Below, in pieces: positions 23,330 through 38,100 of a DNA stretch of 64,000 nt. Source of the DNA: Vanessa cardui. Its lineage: Eukaryota > Arthropoda > Insecta > Lepidoptera > Nymphalidae. The position numbers and the translations under genes were made by a program. The DNA lies in contig NC_061154.1 of the NCBI RefSeq assembly GCF_905220365.1, positions 11,284,001 to 11,348,000 of the forward strand, written 5' to 3'. The notes beneath the pieces were generated by a model, which saw only the letters and a program-made list of their open reading frames with translations, made no database searches and was not told the DNA's origin. How positions within the stretch are numbered: position 1 is the first letter of the stretch; the number at the start of each line of letters is the position of its first letter.

Positions 23330-24935
23330 GTGTGTATTGTCTTACTATAGGTGTTTACATAACACATTTATAACAATAAGAACTTCGTAAAGCTTTTCTT
23401 TAAATTTTTTACAACTGTGTTTCTTTAATCTAATAATAAAATAAGTTATCTACTTCATGGTTTTTTTTTTGTTTCACTTAATAAGTTAGGTATTAAGTCA
23501 AAGAGGCGGCAACGTCGGTCCCAAATTGCCTGAAGATGTTTTCGTTTTGATTTTAACCTGTCGATGTGTGTGTTATTTATTACGTCACATTAATTCCATA
23601 TGTATGTTACATACCGGAAAATGAAATTATGAAATAATAAATCTATAAGGTGAATTAATTCGTACAGTTACATTATAAGAAAGTCACAATTGTATTATAT
23701 TTACAGCGCCATCATGAATATGCCAAGAGTACTTACAAGATTACAGCGTTAGTTTAAGCAATTAAGTGACAAGCGTTCTTATTGCAACTGCCTTTGGACG
23801 GGAACATTTTATATTATTCAGAATTTTACTCGAGAATGCCAGAGAAAACGTTTCATTTTACTTGAGAGATTGCACTTACACCGAAACAAAGTTATATCAC
23901 TGTACTGTTTGACTTTGACCTGAATTTTGCTTTGACTTTATGCTGCCGCCCGTGTGTCATGTAACTGAACGGACAAGCGAAAACGCCTAAACGTTCTCAT
24001 AACCATTACGCAATGCGTCAGGATTTCCAACTTAATATTGTGTAAACAAGTGAACGTCGCAGTATAAAATCGTTAAAGATTTACCAATGTGTCAACAGCC
24101 GAACAAAACTAAAAGTTTTCAAGAACTTTTCAAGACTGCAAGTACTTCGCGCCTTATTCCTTTTTCTCATGCGTTTACTCCAATAACCAATAAATTCTCT
24201 ATATCTGCTGTTTAGAATTCCATTATGCAAACGGTAGCATTACGGCCTTCTCTTATTAGCTTAGTCGCACAAACTGCACAACCTATTGACATATTTTTCA
24301 CTGCACTTTACTACGATGGCATTAGGGTTTTGAGAGTTTTGAATTATAATTAAAGACAATTAGTAATTTCGTACTATGATTATTTACTTGCCGACACATC
24401 TTTCTTGTTCGGTATCTAGCAAAATAAAATGTCCTTGCAAGATTTTCTCTACACATAATAACTGTATATATTTTATTTCATATAAATATCTTAAATAACA
24501 AGAAGTAAAGATTATTTTTATGTATTACTTTTTGTTAAAAATAGTCATGCATAAAATTATATTTGCTAAGCTGTAAATTAAAACGGTATAATTAAACTCT
24601 CTGGGTTTAATATGTATTTAAAAAATATTTCAATAATGTGTAAATAATACTAAAAATAAACAAATGTGACGTTCCTATTTATACTGTCACGTGCTAATGT
24701 GTAGTACAGATAAGAACACCTCGATATATTACGAACCTTCACTCTCAAAAGGAAACCTACGACTGCTGACTTGGAAATGGTGAAAATGCGTCTATAACCT
24801 TAGCTGTATCGGAATGAAACACTTAATTATTTTTACATTAATAGAAGACATCGCATCTGAGAAAATTTTAAATCAATGCATATTTAGAAGATTCCTTTAT
24901 CTATACAACTGGCTAGAACGAAAAAAAAAACAAAA

Positions 24936-25011
24936 GCGCGCGAAACCGTATTAAGCCGTCATTATTTTTTCTTTCTGGGCGCGGACAGTAATATTGGCGC
25001 GACTTGTAAGT
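24936..25011 (+). promoter_or_regulatory. Promoter-like segment with two E2F-type sites
   Basis: GCGCGAAA (24938-24945) and TTGGCGCG (24994-25001) resemble E2F sites in opposite orientations. A consensus donor GTAAGT follows at 25006-25011. This could be the promoter and first noncoding exon of a rightward transcript. No coding exon was found to support it. Confidence 0.3.
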
Positions 25012-25509
25012 TGTTCAATATGTTATTTGTGTTTTTTTTTATTCGTATTGTTTGTTTCAACTTTGTAAGTATGTTTTTTTAATTTACTTCACTTCTGTAC
25101 GCTAATTGCAATAAATAATGTTTCTATATACAATTTTTTCATATAACATAAATCAATGTTACTTCCAATAAAAAATGTTGCATACATACACATATTCTCA
25201 GTTGTAAAAGAGTCCTCTATCATGTATTTATATACTTTTTAACACAAAATGTGGACGGTATCGATTTTCTGCAACATTCTATTAATTTTACTATAATAGT
25301 TAGTAAGCAATGGTAGTGTGAATAAAATTCAAAGTAATATTTGTAACTCTAGACTTCTTTATCAAGAAAATACAATTACCAAGAATATTATGGAACATTG
25401 AATCTATGCAATTTGACCTCGCGTCAACTCGTCTCTTAAGACAATCCCATCGTTCCCGACTTCAATGTTAGTGAAATTACAATTATCTTGCAAATATAAC
25501 AAAAGTTTC

Positions 25510-25745
25510 GTTTGATGTTTATAACTCGATCACGCCAGAACGACTGAACGGATCGCAATTAAATTTGGCAAGGAGATAAATTATAGTCTGGAATAGCACA
25601 TAGGTAACTTTTTATTCCGGAAAATGTACGATTCTCGTGGGATAGATTCGTTTTTGTTTTTCATAGAGCAAGGGAACGACACGTTTTTGCATTGTGACAG
25701 TGGCGACATAAGATAATAAACTTGATAATAATACGTGTTGCACGG
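25510..25745 (+). repeat. Probable decayed element (GAACGACTGAACGGATCGC)
   Basis: Phrases such as AACGACTGAACGGATCGCAA, TCCGGAAAATGTACG and ACGTGTTGCACGGGCTAG are typical of lepidopteran non-autonomous elements. The CTAG near 25749 could be a Helitron-like end. Confidence 0.4.
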
Positions 25746-25849
25746 GCTAGCATGGTGGGTTATAGCTTAATCCTTTTTATTTGGCACTGGGATGAAGTAA
25801 CATTTTATTTTCAAGTAATATTTGGGTATACTTTCTTCTAGGCTCAAGA

Positions 25850-25990
25850 TCCCACTGCTGAGCTCTGCCCTACTTTTGCACAGACGGTGAAATTTTGAAA
25901 TTCTTGGAAAACTGTGGGAATTTACAAAATTCACGCTTCCTCGCAATGTTTTTGTTCATGAAAATGCACGAGATGAACAAATAAATAAAC
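25850..25990 (-). mobile_element. SINE family A, strongly decayed copy
   Basis: Short matching islands (CCCACTGCTG, TTCCTCGCAATGTTTTTGTT, GCACGAGATGAA) occur in the right order and spacing for the minus-sense SINE, with many changes between them. Confidence 0.5.
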
Positions 25991-26382
25991 AAACAAATTA
26001 TTTCGTTTGAATTTGGAATGATTATTCTGATCATATGCCTATCTGGGCTTTAAATGAATTTGACATAATATACTTCGGTATATAATTATATTTTAATAAA
26101 ATCCTATTACATTTTCAGCATTAGCTGCAGGCTGTACCTAGAACTGAAAACTGATATCATTATTTGCGTTATTACCGTTCGTATATTCGAGTACGATTGA
26201 AATGTATTCGATGGCTTAATATAATATTATGAAATGAAATATTATATGTTTATTAAATGACAATATTGGATAAAAAATATTTATGCAAGGTTTATATTTC
26301 ATATTTTAATTTAACATCATATTTTTATTTTTATCATTATTAAAATGTTTATTTGATTTATACGTTGGTAAAATAGTTACTT

Positions 26383-26691
26383 AACTTAGTTACCAAAGAA
26401 CCAAAGTCATCGACATAGCCCACCGGATTAGTAAGCTGAAGTGGCAGTGGGCTGGCCATATTTGTCGCAGAACCGATAACCGTTGGGGAAAACGTGTTCT
26501 AGAGTGGAGACCGCGTCTCGGCAAACGTAGTGTAGGACGTCCTCGGGCACGGTGGAGTGACGACTTAAGCAAGGCGGCTGGCAGGAGCTGGATGCGAGTA
26601 GCCCAAGAAAGATCTCAGTGGCGTGCAATTGGAGAGGCCTATGTCCAGTAGTGGACGGAAATGGGCTGATGGATTGGATTGGATTGGAAAG
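26383..26691 (+). mobile_element. 5'-truncated RTE-like LINE with GGATT tail
   Basis: The frame reads KVIDIAHRISKLKWQWAGHI, then RWGKRVLEWRPRLGKRSVGR and ERSQWRAIGEAYVQ, followed by a TAG where relatives have a Gln codon. It ends in (GGATT)n. TAGTTACTT at 26374-26382 recurs at 26692-26700 as target duplication. Confidence 0.9.
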
Positions 26692-26999
26692 TAGTTACTT
26701 GTACTTCAGCATAGGCATATTTCTATGGTGGTACTGGTATAGTATCACATAGTTGAAATGTAAGTGAGTCAGTGTAAGTATAGACACAAAAGACATAATA
26801 TTACAGGCCCCAAAGATGACGGCGCGTTGTAAGGAAATGTAAGGAATGGTTAATATTTCTTACAACCCTAATTTACGTCCATCAAACTATATCATACAAA
26901 ATCCATGAGCAAATTCATTTTGCTTTTTCGATCAGTTTAAAAATAAAAAATAAAAATTAGTTACCGACCATGATGATGACGAGCTGAGACGACGATGAT

Positions 27000-29041
27000 G
27001 TCCTCAAGGTAGATAAACAACCGTACGTTTTTCAAATTTTATTTCGAACCGACACATTTGTTTCAAATACTAATAGTAAGGGAATCAAGCTACTTATTCG
27101 TAAAAAAATACCGGTTACCTAGATTTTCAAAATTTCACTTCATTTTGAAGCTTGATGGCCGCAAGGCGTTTGTTTGTTTCTTATACGCATAGCATATTAT
27201 ATAACTAGAATCTAGTCGTTGTTATCGTAGATATATATAATTTTAAAATGATTTTTTATATAAAACAACGTTAACAAAGGACTATACCAGGCAAAAGTAC
27301 AGTCGTTAATGAGGAGCCAATCAATTTAAGTCTCGAATATACAGTTCAGCCACAAAATACATTTAAATCTCTTCAATTGGTAAAGATCATATATACACTA
27401 TAACAAATGAAATATCAAAAAACCTCATTCATCCCACGTCTAAAAATGTGAAATGTACCTTAAATGTATTGAGATAAGGTATGTTTTCATGGGGTCTTCC
27501 TTATTAATATACATAGAAACGCTAGATGCTTAGAAACGACTGATGCTTTGCTTGTTACCATTTTAATGACGATTTGAATTATTTCATATTTAACGATGTT
27601 CGTACTCCGATATTCGGGAAAATTGATGTTTAACGATGAATTTGGTCAAATATTTTATAGATTTATATGTTTTTGGTAATTTTACCAGTCTCTTGGTACG
27701 TGAAGCCGACTATACATACTCACATGTGCTTACATAAAGCTAATACCATCAATGAAACAAAAGAAATATCTAGAAGTTTGTTAAATGGCCCGGTTTACTA
27801 AGTGTCAGATGCATTTATATGACATTTTTTACGATGCAATGACTGGGTTGGTCTACTATGCGAGAATGAAATGTGACGCAAATCTGTAAATACGAAAAAG
27901 CTTTTCTGTTGAAATTGTGACAATATCAAAATGATACTAATAGGCTTTGAAATATCATTCCATTTATTTAAACCACTTTGGAGTTATTTTGAGCATTTAG
28001 TTTAAACATTTCATGCAAATATCATTAGACTAATATATTCAAGTTCTGCCAAACAGACCACTCCTTAAATAGTTGGAATAATATTAAATAGTTCCCATAT
28101 TGACGTTCTATGTAATAACATCGCTGAAAATATTTCAAGGTAAATAAACAGGCTATTCAGTTGAACATAAATTATTTATTGAATTAATAGGTATTATATT
28201 TCACATAATTTAACTTCGTACTCAAAATTAATTTATATAATATAATAAATTAACAATACATCTTAAATAAATGTAACTTATTCTTGGTTGTAAATTATCA
28301 TAACATAACAAATAGAATATGTATATGTTTAAACACTAATGAAAATTCAAATTAAATAGTGAAACGTAGACGCGTCAAAGATAGACAAAATTAATACACT
28401 ATTTAAATTAAAACACTATTTTCTTTCAGATTTTGATCAAAGCACTCTGTATACTTTAGCTTTTATAAAATTTCCACAAAAACTAATCAATTCTATAAGA
28501 TTTATAACAATGCGACGTATTAGGTAACAAATTTCAAATGTTATAACTTTCAAAGTATTTGACCATCTATAAATAACACGATTATTATAATGTCTAAAAA
28601 TAAGGGGATATTCCGTCCGAACATTTCAAACAATGATATCATAAAGAGGTAAACTGGAATCCACACCTCCATTAGACATGGAAAGCATTATTTTTTACTT
28701 TTATATTTCGAGACAGGACAAAAATAAATTTACACTAAAACACATCATCATATAAAACTCCAATATGTATTTTAATGTATAAAATTAGAAATGTAAGTGC
28801 GGACAAAGTTACTGAAAAGTGATCATACGATGAATTATACAAATCGCGATTACAATCAGTACATATAACAGAAAATAGAGTTCTATTACAGACTACAATA
28901 ATAATAATAACATTGTTTCCATAAAAACTAGTGTCAAAATTATTTAAAATTCAACATAATATACTTCTACGTTTAGCTTAAGCTACGAATATCAGCATGG
29001 AACAAAATATCAGTAGCTGAAATAAGTATAAGAATAAAATA
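27000..29041. other. Intergenic DNA downstream of the V-ATPase gene
   Basis: AT-rich sequence with no coding frame. It should include the 3' untranslated region of the V-ATPase gene (lower coordinates than 29042); the nearest minus-strand AATAAA that I can see is near 28174. Confidence 0.4.
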
Positions 29042-29174
29042 TTAGTTTGTTGCCTTCTTTTTGCACATAGCTTCAGACTTGTCCTCCTTGCCCTCCCCGG
29101 ATAGTATAGCTTTAAAGCTAAATGGCTTAAATGGATAACCGGCACCGGTATAAAACTTACTCATAAATTCAACC
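29042..29174 (-). CDS. Vha100: Vha100 exon 15 (C-terminus and stop)
   Basis: This exon encodes VEFMSKFYTGAGYPFKPFSF followed by a short Lys/Glu-rich tail ending KKKATN and a TAA stop. The family signature WVEFQNKFY-G-GY-F-PFSF is clear. Confidence 0.95.
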
Positions 29175-32100
29175 CTGCAATTTTTATGAATTATAAATAA
29201 TATACACTAATATCGTAAATGCGAAAGTAAAAGTTTATTTTTGTATTAGCCTTACACCTTAATAGTCACCTTAATAGTCTAACTGCTAAACCGATTTAAA
29301 TTTATTTTTGTATGGAGAAAGAAGGAGTCGTGGGGAAGGACTTCGGCTACTTTTTCTTATGGGCTAAATGGGGGTGATAGTTTTTGTGGCACTATAAGTT
29401 GTATAAATTTCGCGCGTGTAAATTTGTATGTTTAACTAATAAAAGTAAAATATGAGTTTGGAATGTATGTTTATTTATGTATAAAACTTGCAAGATAGTA
29501 CACGCAAATATTTTTTTGCTTTGTAAAAAAAATTTAAACTAATGTAATGTTAGCTGTCATGAATACGGACATTCACATGATTATCATGATTTCCTTACAT
29601 GCTCTAGTTATAAAAAAAGTGATTTAAATGTTATAAATTTATGACTATAATCACAGTACAATTTGTTTTTTATTGAGTCAGCAGTTGGACAATTGTGCAA
29701 TTTTTGTGCAATTGTACAGGAGTTGTGCAATCTCGTCTGGGTATAGGCAACTCATCGTATATTCTACCGTGCGAGTAAACCAGTATACATGTAAGTACTA
29801 GTAACTCAACATCTTAGCTGCCAAATCAAAACTATTCCTTACAATACACCAATGCCCTATTAATAAGGAATAGTTATTTTAGCGCCACTGTTTATGGGCA
29901 AAGATGACCATGTACCATTAGGTGCCTCTTTTCCTCGTCCGCCTAACTATTACGTATAATATATATCGAAGGTTTTACTTTGAAATAAATAATTAAAATT
30001 AACCTTATTCACACCATAGGTACATAATATAAGCAGATACGTTGAGCTATAAGTATATTTATTCATATATTACCAGTGTAATCTCAATGTATGGAGAAAG
30101 GCTGACAATCCCTCCATAACGACCAAGATCGAAAGACTGAATATTGCCCAAATAGCAAATATTATAAAAATTTTTGGTCCTCCGGCCATTGAAGTATCCC
30201 GAAGACCGAGTTTTGCAAATATCATCACCCATAACATTTCCGAAAGTTCTGAAATCATTAATATTATTAGAAAACGATTTTGAAACCAAATAATAAACAT
30301 TAAAAAAATGATTGATTAATTAAACAATGACGTTAAGCCATTTCTAACGATATGTCGTCGTATTTTAATAAAAAAAAAACTGATTTAGATTTTTCAATCC
30401 CACTATATCTATACATATAATAAAATTGGAGTGTCGGTTTGTAATATTAAAATAGCCATTTTTTACTCAATGTGTATGTATGTGTACACGGCACATATAC
30501 CAAAATAACATTTTTACATTTTTGTCTATCTGTCTGTGTGTTTGTTCCGGCTAATCTCTAGAACCGATTTTGACGGGACTTTCACTGACAGATAATTGAT
30601 ATTATATATAAGGAGTAGCTTAGGCTACAATAATATATTTTTTTGTTAAATTCAAACGCGTACAAGGTCGCGGGCGAAGCTAGTTTTATAATATAATTTA
30701 AGCGTTTATAATTTATCGTCAAGCTATATTTTTTATTCTTATTTTAATAAAATCACAATCTGTATCGTAATGATCAGTTCATATCATATTTACATCCTAT
30801 AAAAGATAGTTTACTAAACGTAACAATTTAAAGGGAGCAATTCCTATCGTCTACTGCCTATCTATTCAACTAATTCAACAGGCTGTACTAGTATTTCACC
30901 TAGTAACGAGTTATATAAGTACAGGTGCGTGAATCGCCTCGAGCCTATAAATATACAATTAATTGAAACCGTATTCGTACGAAAACGAAGACTTAAAAGG
31001 TTTGTTTTTGTTGTGAAACCTTTAACATTATAAAAGTTTGCGAAAAATACAATAATGAGCAAATACATTTTGTAAAACACAAAACTTATTTTTGAATGTC
31101 ATTATATAAATTAATTATGTTTTCTCATTTTAAGTACGGAGCAATTGTGTCCTTCAAGATCACACTATCGTCTTTAATAAACTGTTATCGTCAATTGTTG
31201 CGTTCATATAAATTTGTTATTCGAACGCAGGCAGATACTTATACATTGCTGGCTAAGCTTAAAGTAAAGTGTAAGAAATTAATATGAAGAGATTTCAAAA
31301 CGAAATAATTTATTACAAAAGTATTAAAAAAAAAAGTTACGTTCATGGGCGAGTGACAGCGCCCACAGACGAAGATAAGAAGCCGTGTGAGATATGGTGC
31401 TCAGCACGAATTCTATAGTGTGTACAGCTTGATGTATCATCAGCTCGCCAAAAGATGTCGAGTATTTCGCCACATCCTTTAGTATCTTTTCCTCCGCCCG
31501 TTTATTATCAGAATCACGTCGTTGATATCTACGAAATTGACTGATTCGTTTCTGTAAAGAATAACTCATATAGAAACCATCATTAAAATAGACTTATCCC
31601 TAAATATTTATATAAAATATGTTGAATCATTTTTCGTAACCGAAACTGTTATATAGATATACAAATTGCTTGGGATGATTACTTCCTTAACGGACATCTA
31701 AGGATAAATATTCGTCATTACCAACGCCTCTTCCTTTTTCTTTTTATAAATTTTGTGTAGATAGACGGGTGTTCCGAATAATAATATGGGGACGCAAATA
31801 ACTCCTATTATAACTAATAATCGCTGAAGTTTCTCTTGACTTTCGAACATGTAAGCATCACAATCGTCCTCCACGGGCTTTGAAGTTGATAACAGTACCA
31901 TATCGATGAACAAAATAAGAATCAGGGGCGCACAGCCCGCGCCTCTTTTTATTTCCGCTGAAAAAAAAAACACAAACATAATATTTTATCCGTGTTTTAC
32001 ATTTATTAACAATAAAATAATAAATGTAATGAATGTCAAAAATTTACAAATCTCAGATTAAACTTCCAATCGTGAATTCAGTAACCTATCAAGAGCTGCT

Positions 32101-35100
32101 TTTAGAACAAAAGATGCCTTGACTGTTTGCTAATGCAGTCATTAATTTTGGATTAATAATCAACTCTTAGAAAATAAAACTTTTTTTTTAAATACTATAC
32201 ATGACAGTCCATTAAGAGTACTTACTGTATTTTCCACTGAACATAAACCATTTCATGTAAATCAATGTGACCAGCCACATAAAAAGGCAAGCCAGAAATA
32301 GTACTTGTGGAATGAATTGCAAATATATTGCATAATATCTTTTAAAATATCTACAAAATTATGTTTAATGCATTAATTTAATTATACTGTATCACTTTTG
32401 AAATATGACACTACATTTAAAGAAGATAAAAGCCGCATAGCTGATTGGATATTCCGTCGAAACATTGTACAAAAGGCCACCTATTTGTTTGTTGGTTTAG
32501 TATTTTGATAAGAAGGATTGTCCATACCCAACTACAACATTTTAAAATAATGACTACTCTCCATACATGTCTTCATTCGTCTGTGATGTATGGAAATCTG
32601 TTTGGTCCAGTAAAATAATACTTATCAAGTAAATTGTCGTTGAATTCTTTCTTTCCTTATTGTAACTATTATTCCATAATTATGGTTTTTGCCTTTTTTA
32701 AAGTAATATAATATTTTTTACTATAAGTAAAATTCCAATTATGGCTCTATTTAATAATATACTTTCATTCCGACACAAAATTATCTTAAAAGCGACGTAT
32801 CTATAACTGATCTCAGGAATTTTATAAAAACCCCTCTAAAATGTTTAACAATACGCTTTTTGGTTTTTCCTATTATGTTGTTTAGGGAGTGTACAGTTAA
32901 ACAATTTTGTCCTCTTCTTTCGAGTAACAAACAAATGATGAAAGAAAGGGAAACTAAAATTCTGCTAAAAAACATATATAATATACCTCATTGTTTTATT
33001 CCCCATTTATTAATTTTAAATGTCAATTATAGGATGGTATAGAGTCTACAAAGTATCTCATTAAGGCTTTATCATTTATTATACGATATTTAATAACTTA
33101 CGTATGATTAAAAAGACTTAAACACAGTCCGAACATCATGTGGACGATGCCAATTATAATTGACATTTTCATTTTCAACGAGTTCAGGTACATAATTTTA
33201 TTTTTGGCCAACTGTAAACAAATTTAATGAGCGTCACCATTTTAATCAGAACTATATTCAATAAACACTTGATAATAATCTGGTTGCGTCCTTTTTTTAA
33301 TAACATATATACAAACCCTCTTCTCTTCATTAGCAGATCTAAAACATCTATTTTATTATAAATTAGAGTACTACTGATTATGCGTTTATGCAATTAACTT
33401 TCAAACACCATGTCAAATAAATGGTTTACTTTGGATAAATAGTAGAAAACTCATGCTTTTGTACTAGCATGACTGGTAAGAGATAACAGATAGAGATAAA
33501 TATATATAAAGATCTAGAGATGGAGAGAGACAAACTTAAATACATAAGGGCTACCACCAGTCTTATTTACGTTTATATGACTGTTATTATGTCCAATTCA
33601 TATCTAAGAATGGACATGCGTAATTATCTAATTAATAATCTAATCTATTATTTACCGCCCACACTGGATCCACACCGAATATGTAAGGCGCACGCGTTTC
33701 AAAAACAGGATTTAAGGTTATATATTGGCTACTTTCCACAGTTTTCAAGTCGTACGTGTTCATCCAATACGGCTGTACGAGTACGATTGATTTAGAAAAG
33801 AATACATTGTACAGAAACCCAGTGTAGAGCGTGAAAAGACCCATCATCAAAATTACGTATCGACCTGTGAACATAAGTGTAAAAAATGTTTCGTTATTGA
33901 AATTAGCGTGAAACCTAATATATGTAAAAAAGGAAATTTAATGAATCAGATTCCATCAATTATATACTATATGTATGATTTTTGTTAAAGAAATGAATAT
34001 CTAAATTCCTTTAATCATATTCCTTGGGACATAAGATGAAACGTCCCATATGCTTGTATACTTGCAATGGTCCACTAACCCTTCAAAACCATGCAGGCGT
34101 ACATATTAAATTGTCTTTATCTAACGTGACTATATTTAAATGTTGACACAGAGTAACTATATAATTTCTTGCCAGTTCTTCGCGGTATAATGTACATTCC
34201 TAAGCGAAGCGGTAGCGAGCGGTAGCTTCACTTAATATAGTTTTTTAAATGACTATTATAAGTCTTTGTAAATGCCTACTTGAATAAAGTATATTTTAAT
34301 TTTGAAAATGGAACTACAATACCAAACATTGCTTCGCAGAAACATAATATGCCGAATGGATGGTAACTAACCAGACGGGCTCGCACAAAGCCTTACCACC
34401 GACTAAAATCCATAGTATACTTATAATATTATAACGTTCATTTCAATTATTTCGATATGTAATTATTCATTCATTTCAAAATAATTGAAATTAACACACG
34501 GTATGGTACGGTAGACTAAACATACCGACAAAGGTATTTTGCTTTACCAACTGTTAATGGTTCAATAATATCATCCGACCGCATTGACATATTTGTTGAT
34601 ATTTTGTTAATTAGCCACATTATCGATTTAAAAAATTAATTATTTCATCTGTGGTAGTGATGAAACATTTGTTCAAAAACTGTGAAAAGTTAATCCACGA
34701 GTTCAGAATTCTGTTATGAAAACGGTTTATTTTAGGTATTTGCTGAAAACTTAAATGCAAATGATGACTTTGTTATACAAGTAAATACACAGAAGCCGAA
34801 TAGTTCGTTACAAGATAATTACAAGAGTATTATAAAGTTTGCGTAAATATTACAATAATATTAATCAATTATCAAGAATCTTGGAACTAATTAATTCGAA
34901 TCAAGGGGCCCGTTAACGGGTTCCAGCTAGTGTTTTATTTTAAATCCTTTTACAATTTTTTTCGTGTATTTTAGTTGTCATTTGGATATAGTTATATACA
35001 TATATTTGTATACATTTTGCAAAGAGCTAATAGCAAATACCTAAACATTTCAGAACATTTATAATCTGATCCGAGTTTATGTTAGCGTATGATAAAAATA

Positions 35101-38100
35101 CTTAAAATGTTAAATGCACTTTAAAATCAATACCACAAATAAACTCATACATAATTCATAGCACATCCCAAAAGCAACGCGGAATGGTAGTGTTCTTTTA
35201 TCGCCTGAATACAATTGCATTGGCTTTTTCGACTTGTTTTTGTAAGCAGTTATCCAATTAACAATTTTTTTATGAATTTTATTTGAAATACTAACAACCT
35301 TTGCTTTATATTTTAAAGTTAGCTGGTAGATAATGCAGTAGAGTTAATGTTGCCAATTATTGTACGCTTATAGTAATAAATAGGTAAAATTAAACTGAAA
35401 ATTATAGAAAACTTGCTGCCCCCATTTTCATTGCCTTAACTGTACTATTTTGAGTGTAACTAATCTTAATAAAACATGATATGCATTCTACACACATAAC
35501 TAATACATAGACACATTTCAGATTGTGACCTACAATTTATTCATGTTAAAAAACCATCGTTAAAGCCGTTAATTTGGTGAGATCCAAGGTATTTTATGCT
35601 GTAACATAGTCAAGATTTCCTTTTCAAAAGGCATTACTAAGAGTATTCAATCTTTGTACTCTTTGTTTTATTACCTGCATGAAATATATTTCGATAATAT
35701 ATAAACAAGTGTGTTCAAAGGTGACTTTCGTCGAGCAAAGGTGGCAATACATAAGTCTAAGTTATAATTTAGAACGTTAGACGCCGATCCCAAACTGAGC
35801 GTTACTTAAGCTTTTTGGATAGTATATCATTTAATTAATAAATAAAATTTCACTTTAATAATACCTCCAAAAAATATATTCCAGATCTCATTCTTCGAAG
35901 TCTTATCCATGTTTTCCTTTTCAACCGAAACCATCCAACCCGCAAATGCAAGTAATATAATACCGTGACACACATCACCAAACATCAGAGCGAATAGAAA
36001 TGGAAAAGTTATTATTGTATAAAGACCTGTAAATAAATTCGAGAGTACATTAATAGCGACGCCCGATAGTGCCTGACGGAGTTAATTTAGGATTAAAATG
36101 TCACAAATAATTCTAGATTTAAACCATACTTTTGAGCAATATTTTGATAATAGCTGCCAACCTTACAATAAAATTTATATAGATTTTATAATTTATTTTA
36201 AAAAAAATTATACCTAAGTATCAATTTTAAAATTATGTACAGATTAATAAGTGCATGTGAAACTTAAAACAAAGGTTAATTATATAATGTATTGTGTATT
36301 TTTTGCTGTGTTTTCTATAATGTATAATAATAATATCACGAGCGTCGCTCAATACTAATGAACGCATTCATGAGTGAATTGATATATACACATATATCTA
36401 AATATTTAGAATGTTATAAATTGTAGTGATATACCTACATGCTTGCCTTAAGTATGTCAATACATCCCGTTGTATTTACTTATATTTTTGCTTCTGAATC
36501 ATATATATTATTAAAATTTACTCATTATATTAGTTGAATTATCTAATTAATAATAATCAGTTTACTGATGTACGTATCGTTACATACTTGTATGCTACTA
36601 AAGCAAGGATATAAAATATCGCGAAATTAAAGATTCAGTTTATTAAAAAAATACAAAAACCTTTTCCATAACTTAATACTTTATAAATTTATAGCTATAA
36701 GGATATATTAAAGTAGATATGATATCATAAGACTTCCGTCTAAACGAGGAAACACCACAGTTAGAGCCAATCACAAACTTGTTGCATTTCTATTTGAGCT
36801 TATGTTAAATCGAGCTGGGATATTTCATTTCATCGGTAAACAATTTTGTTGCGCTATCGTTGCTGTAATTTAATATACTTTTTGTGATGCTGACGTGAAT
36901 CTCCGTAGATAATTCGTATTTGCGTACACATAATTAAATTTATTCATTTACTTTACAAATAGTTTTTACTTTGAATAACCGTCGTCATTTGTTTTTTTGT
37001 ATATGAATTTAGTTTATCCACACAGTAGACACGACGTAAGTTTATAGTTAGTACATCATTTATTTTTTTCTGTCCATCGATGAAATCATAAAGACATAAT
37101 AATTTGATGTAAATAATTTTTTTCAAAAGCCAAAAATAATTGTATATCCTGATCATTTCGTATAAAAAATTAACTATGCCAATAGAACAGAAAAATATCG
37201 AACGACACGCGCCTGTGGTGATATGTTTATTTCAAACAATTTATACTTCCTCTAATTTTAAATTTTGCGCCAAATGTCTACCGAATATATGAATTTATTT
37301 CTAGCTTCTTTCTCTTAATTTCTATTTCTATTATGTATAAGCCATCGAAAGATGAAACTAAAGAGTCAGTACGATTTTTAAAATAAGAAGAAACAAATTT
37401 GCATCATCGTGCATTAGCGATATTTATATTTATAAACAATCTCCTTGTCAACATTACCATTGAAAATTTACAATACAAATAAATAAATATGATACAACAT
37501 CACAGATATTATTCTGATCCAATGTAATCAGAAGTAACGATGGTACCACAAACACCCAGACGCAAGATAACATAAAAAACTAATGATAATTTACATCGAC
37601 TCGGCCGGAAATCGAGCCCGGAACCTCGGAGTGGGGTACCCATGAAAACCGGCGCACACGCCACTCGACCACGAATTTTTTAAGCAAAAAATAACTACAG
37701 CAACATCTATGTGACGAGCATTAGTTAATTCATAGTTGATGCATAAAATAACGCACAAGAAAATTGTAGATTTTCAAACTGCCACAGTACACTCACAGTA
37801 AGCTTTAACAGATTAATAAAAGACAAAAGGGACAGGTTAATTCGAAGATAGTGCAACGAAAAAATTTTTTCGCTATGAAAGGGATGACAATGAGCAATAT
37901 AACTTTGAGATGACACTGCTTTCAGATTGATTTTTCGTGAAATTATCCAACATTGAATCTTGAAATTGAAATCTTTATCAGGGATCTGCTCCATGCTCTA
38001 TCGGTAGAGCAATGCTAAAATCATGAAAAAGCAATTCGTAATGGAAACTTCACATCTAAGAGAGTTTGCAGAAACATTTAAGATTCACTTAAAATATATT

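Noticed and set aside
30059..30300. Two overlapping minus-strand frames at the end of the V-ATPase gene
   Set aside because: Only the frame giving LSEMLWVMI to LHTLRLHW is coding; the other is a shadow of exon 14.
37980..38060. tRNA-like segment GCTCTATCGGTAGAGC resembling a tRNA D-arm
   Set aside because: There is no anticodon arm or box B at the right distance, and the 3' side cannot pair as an acceptor stem.
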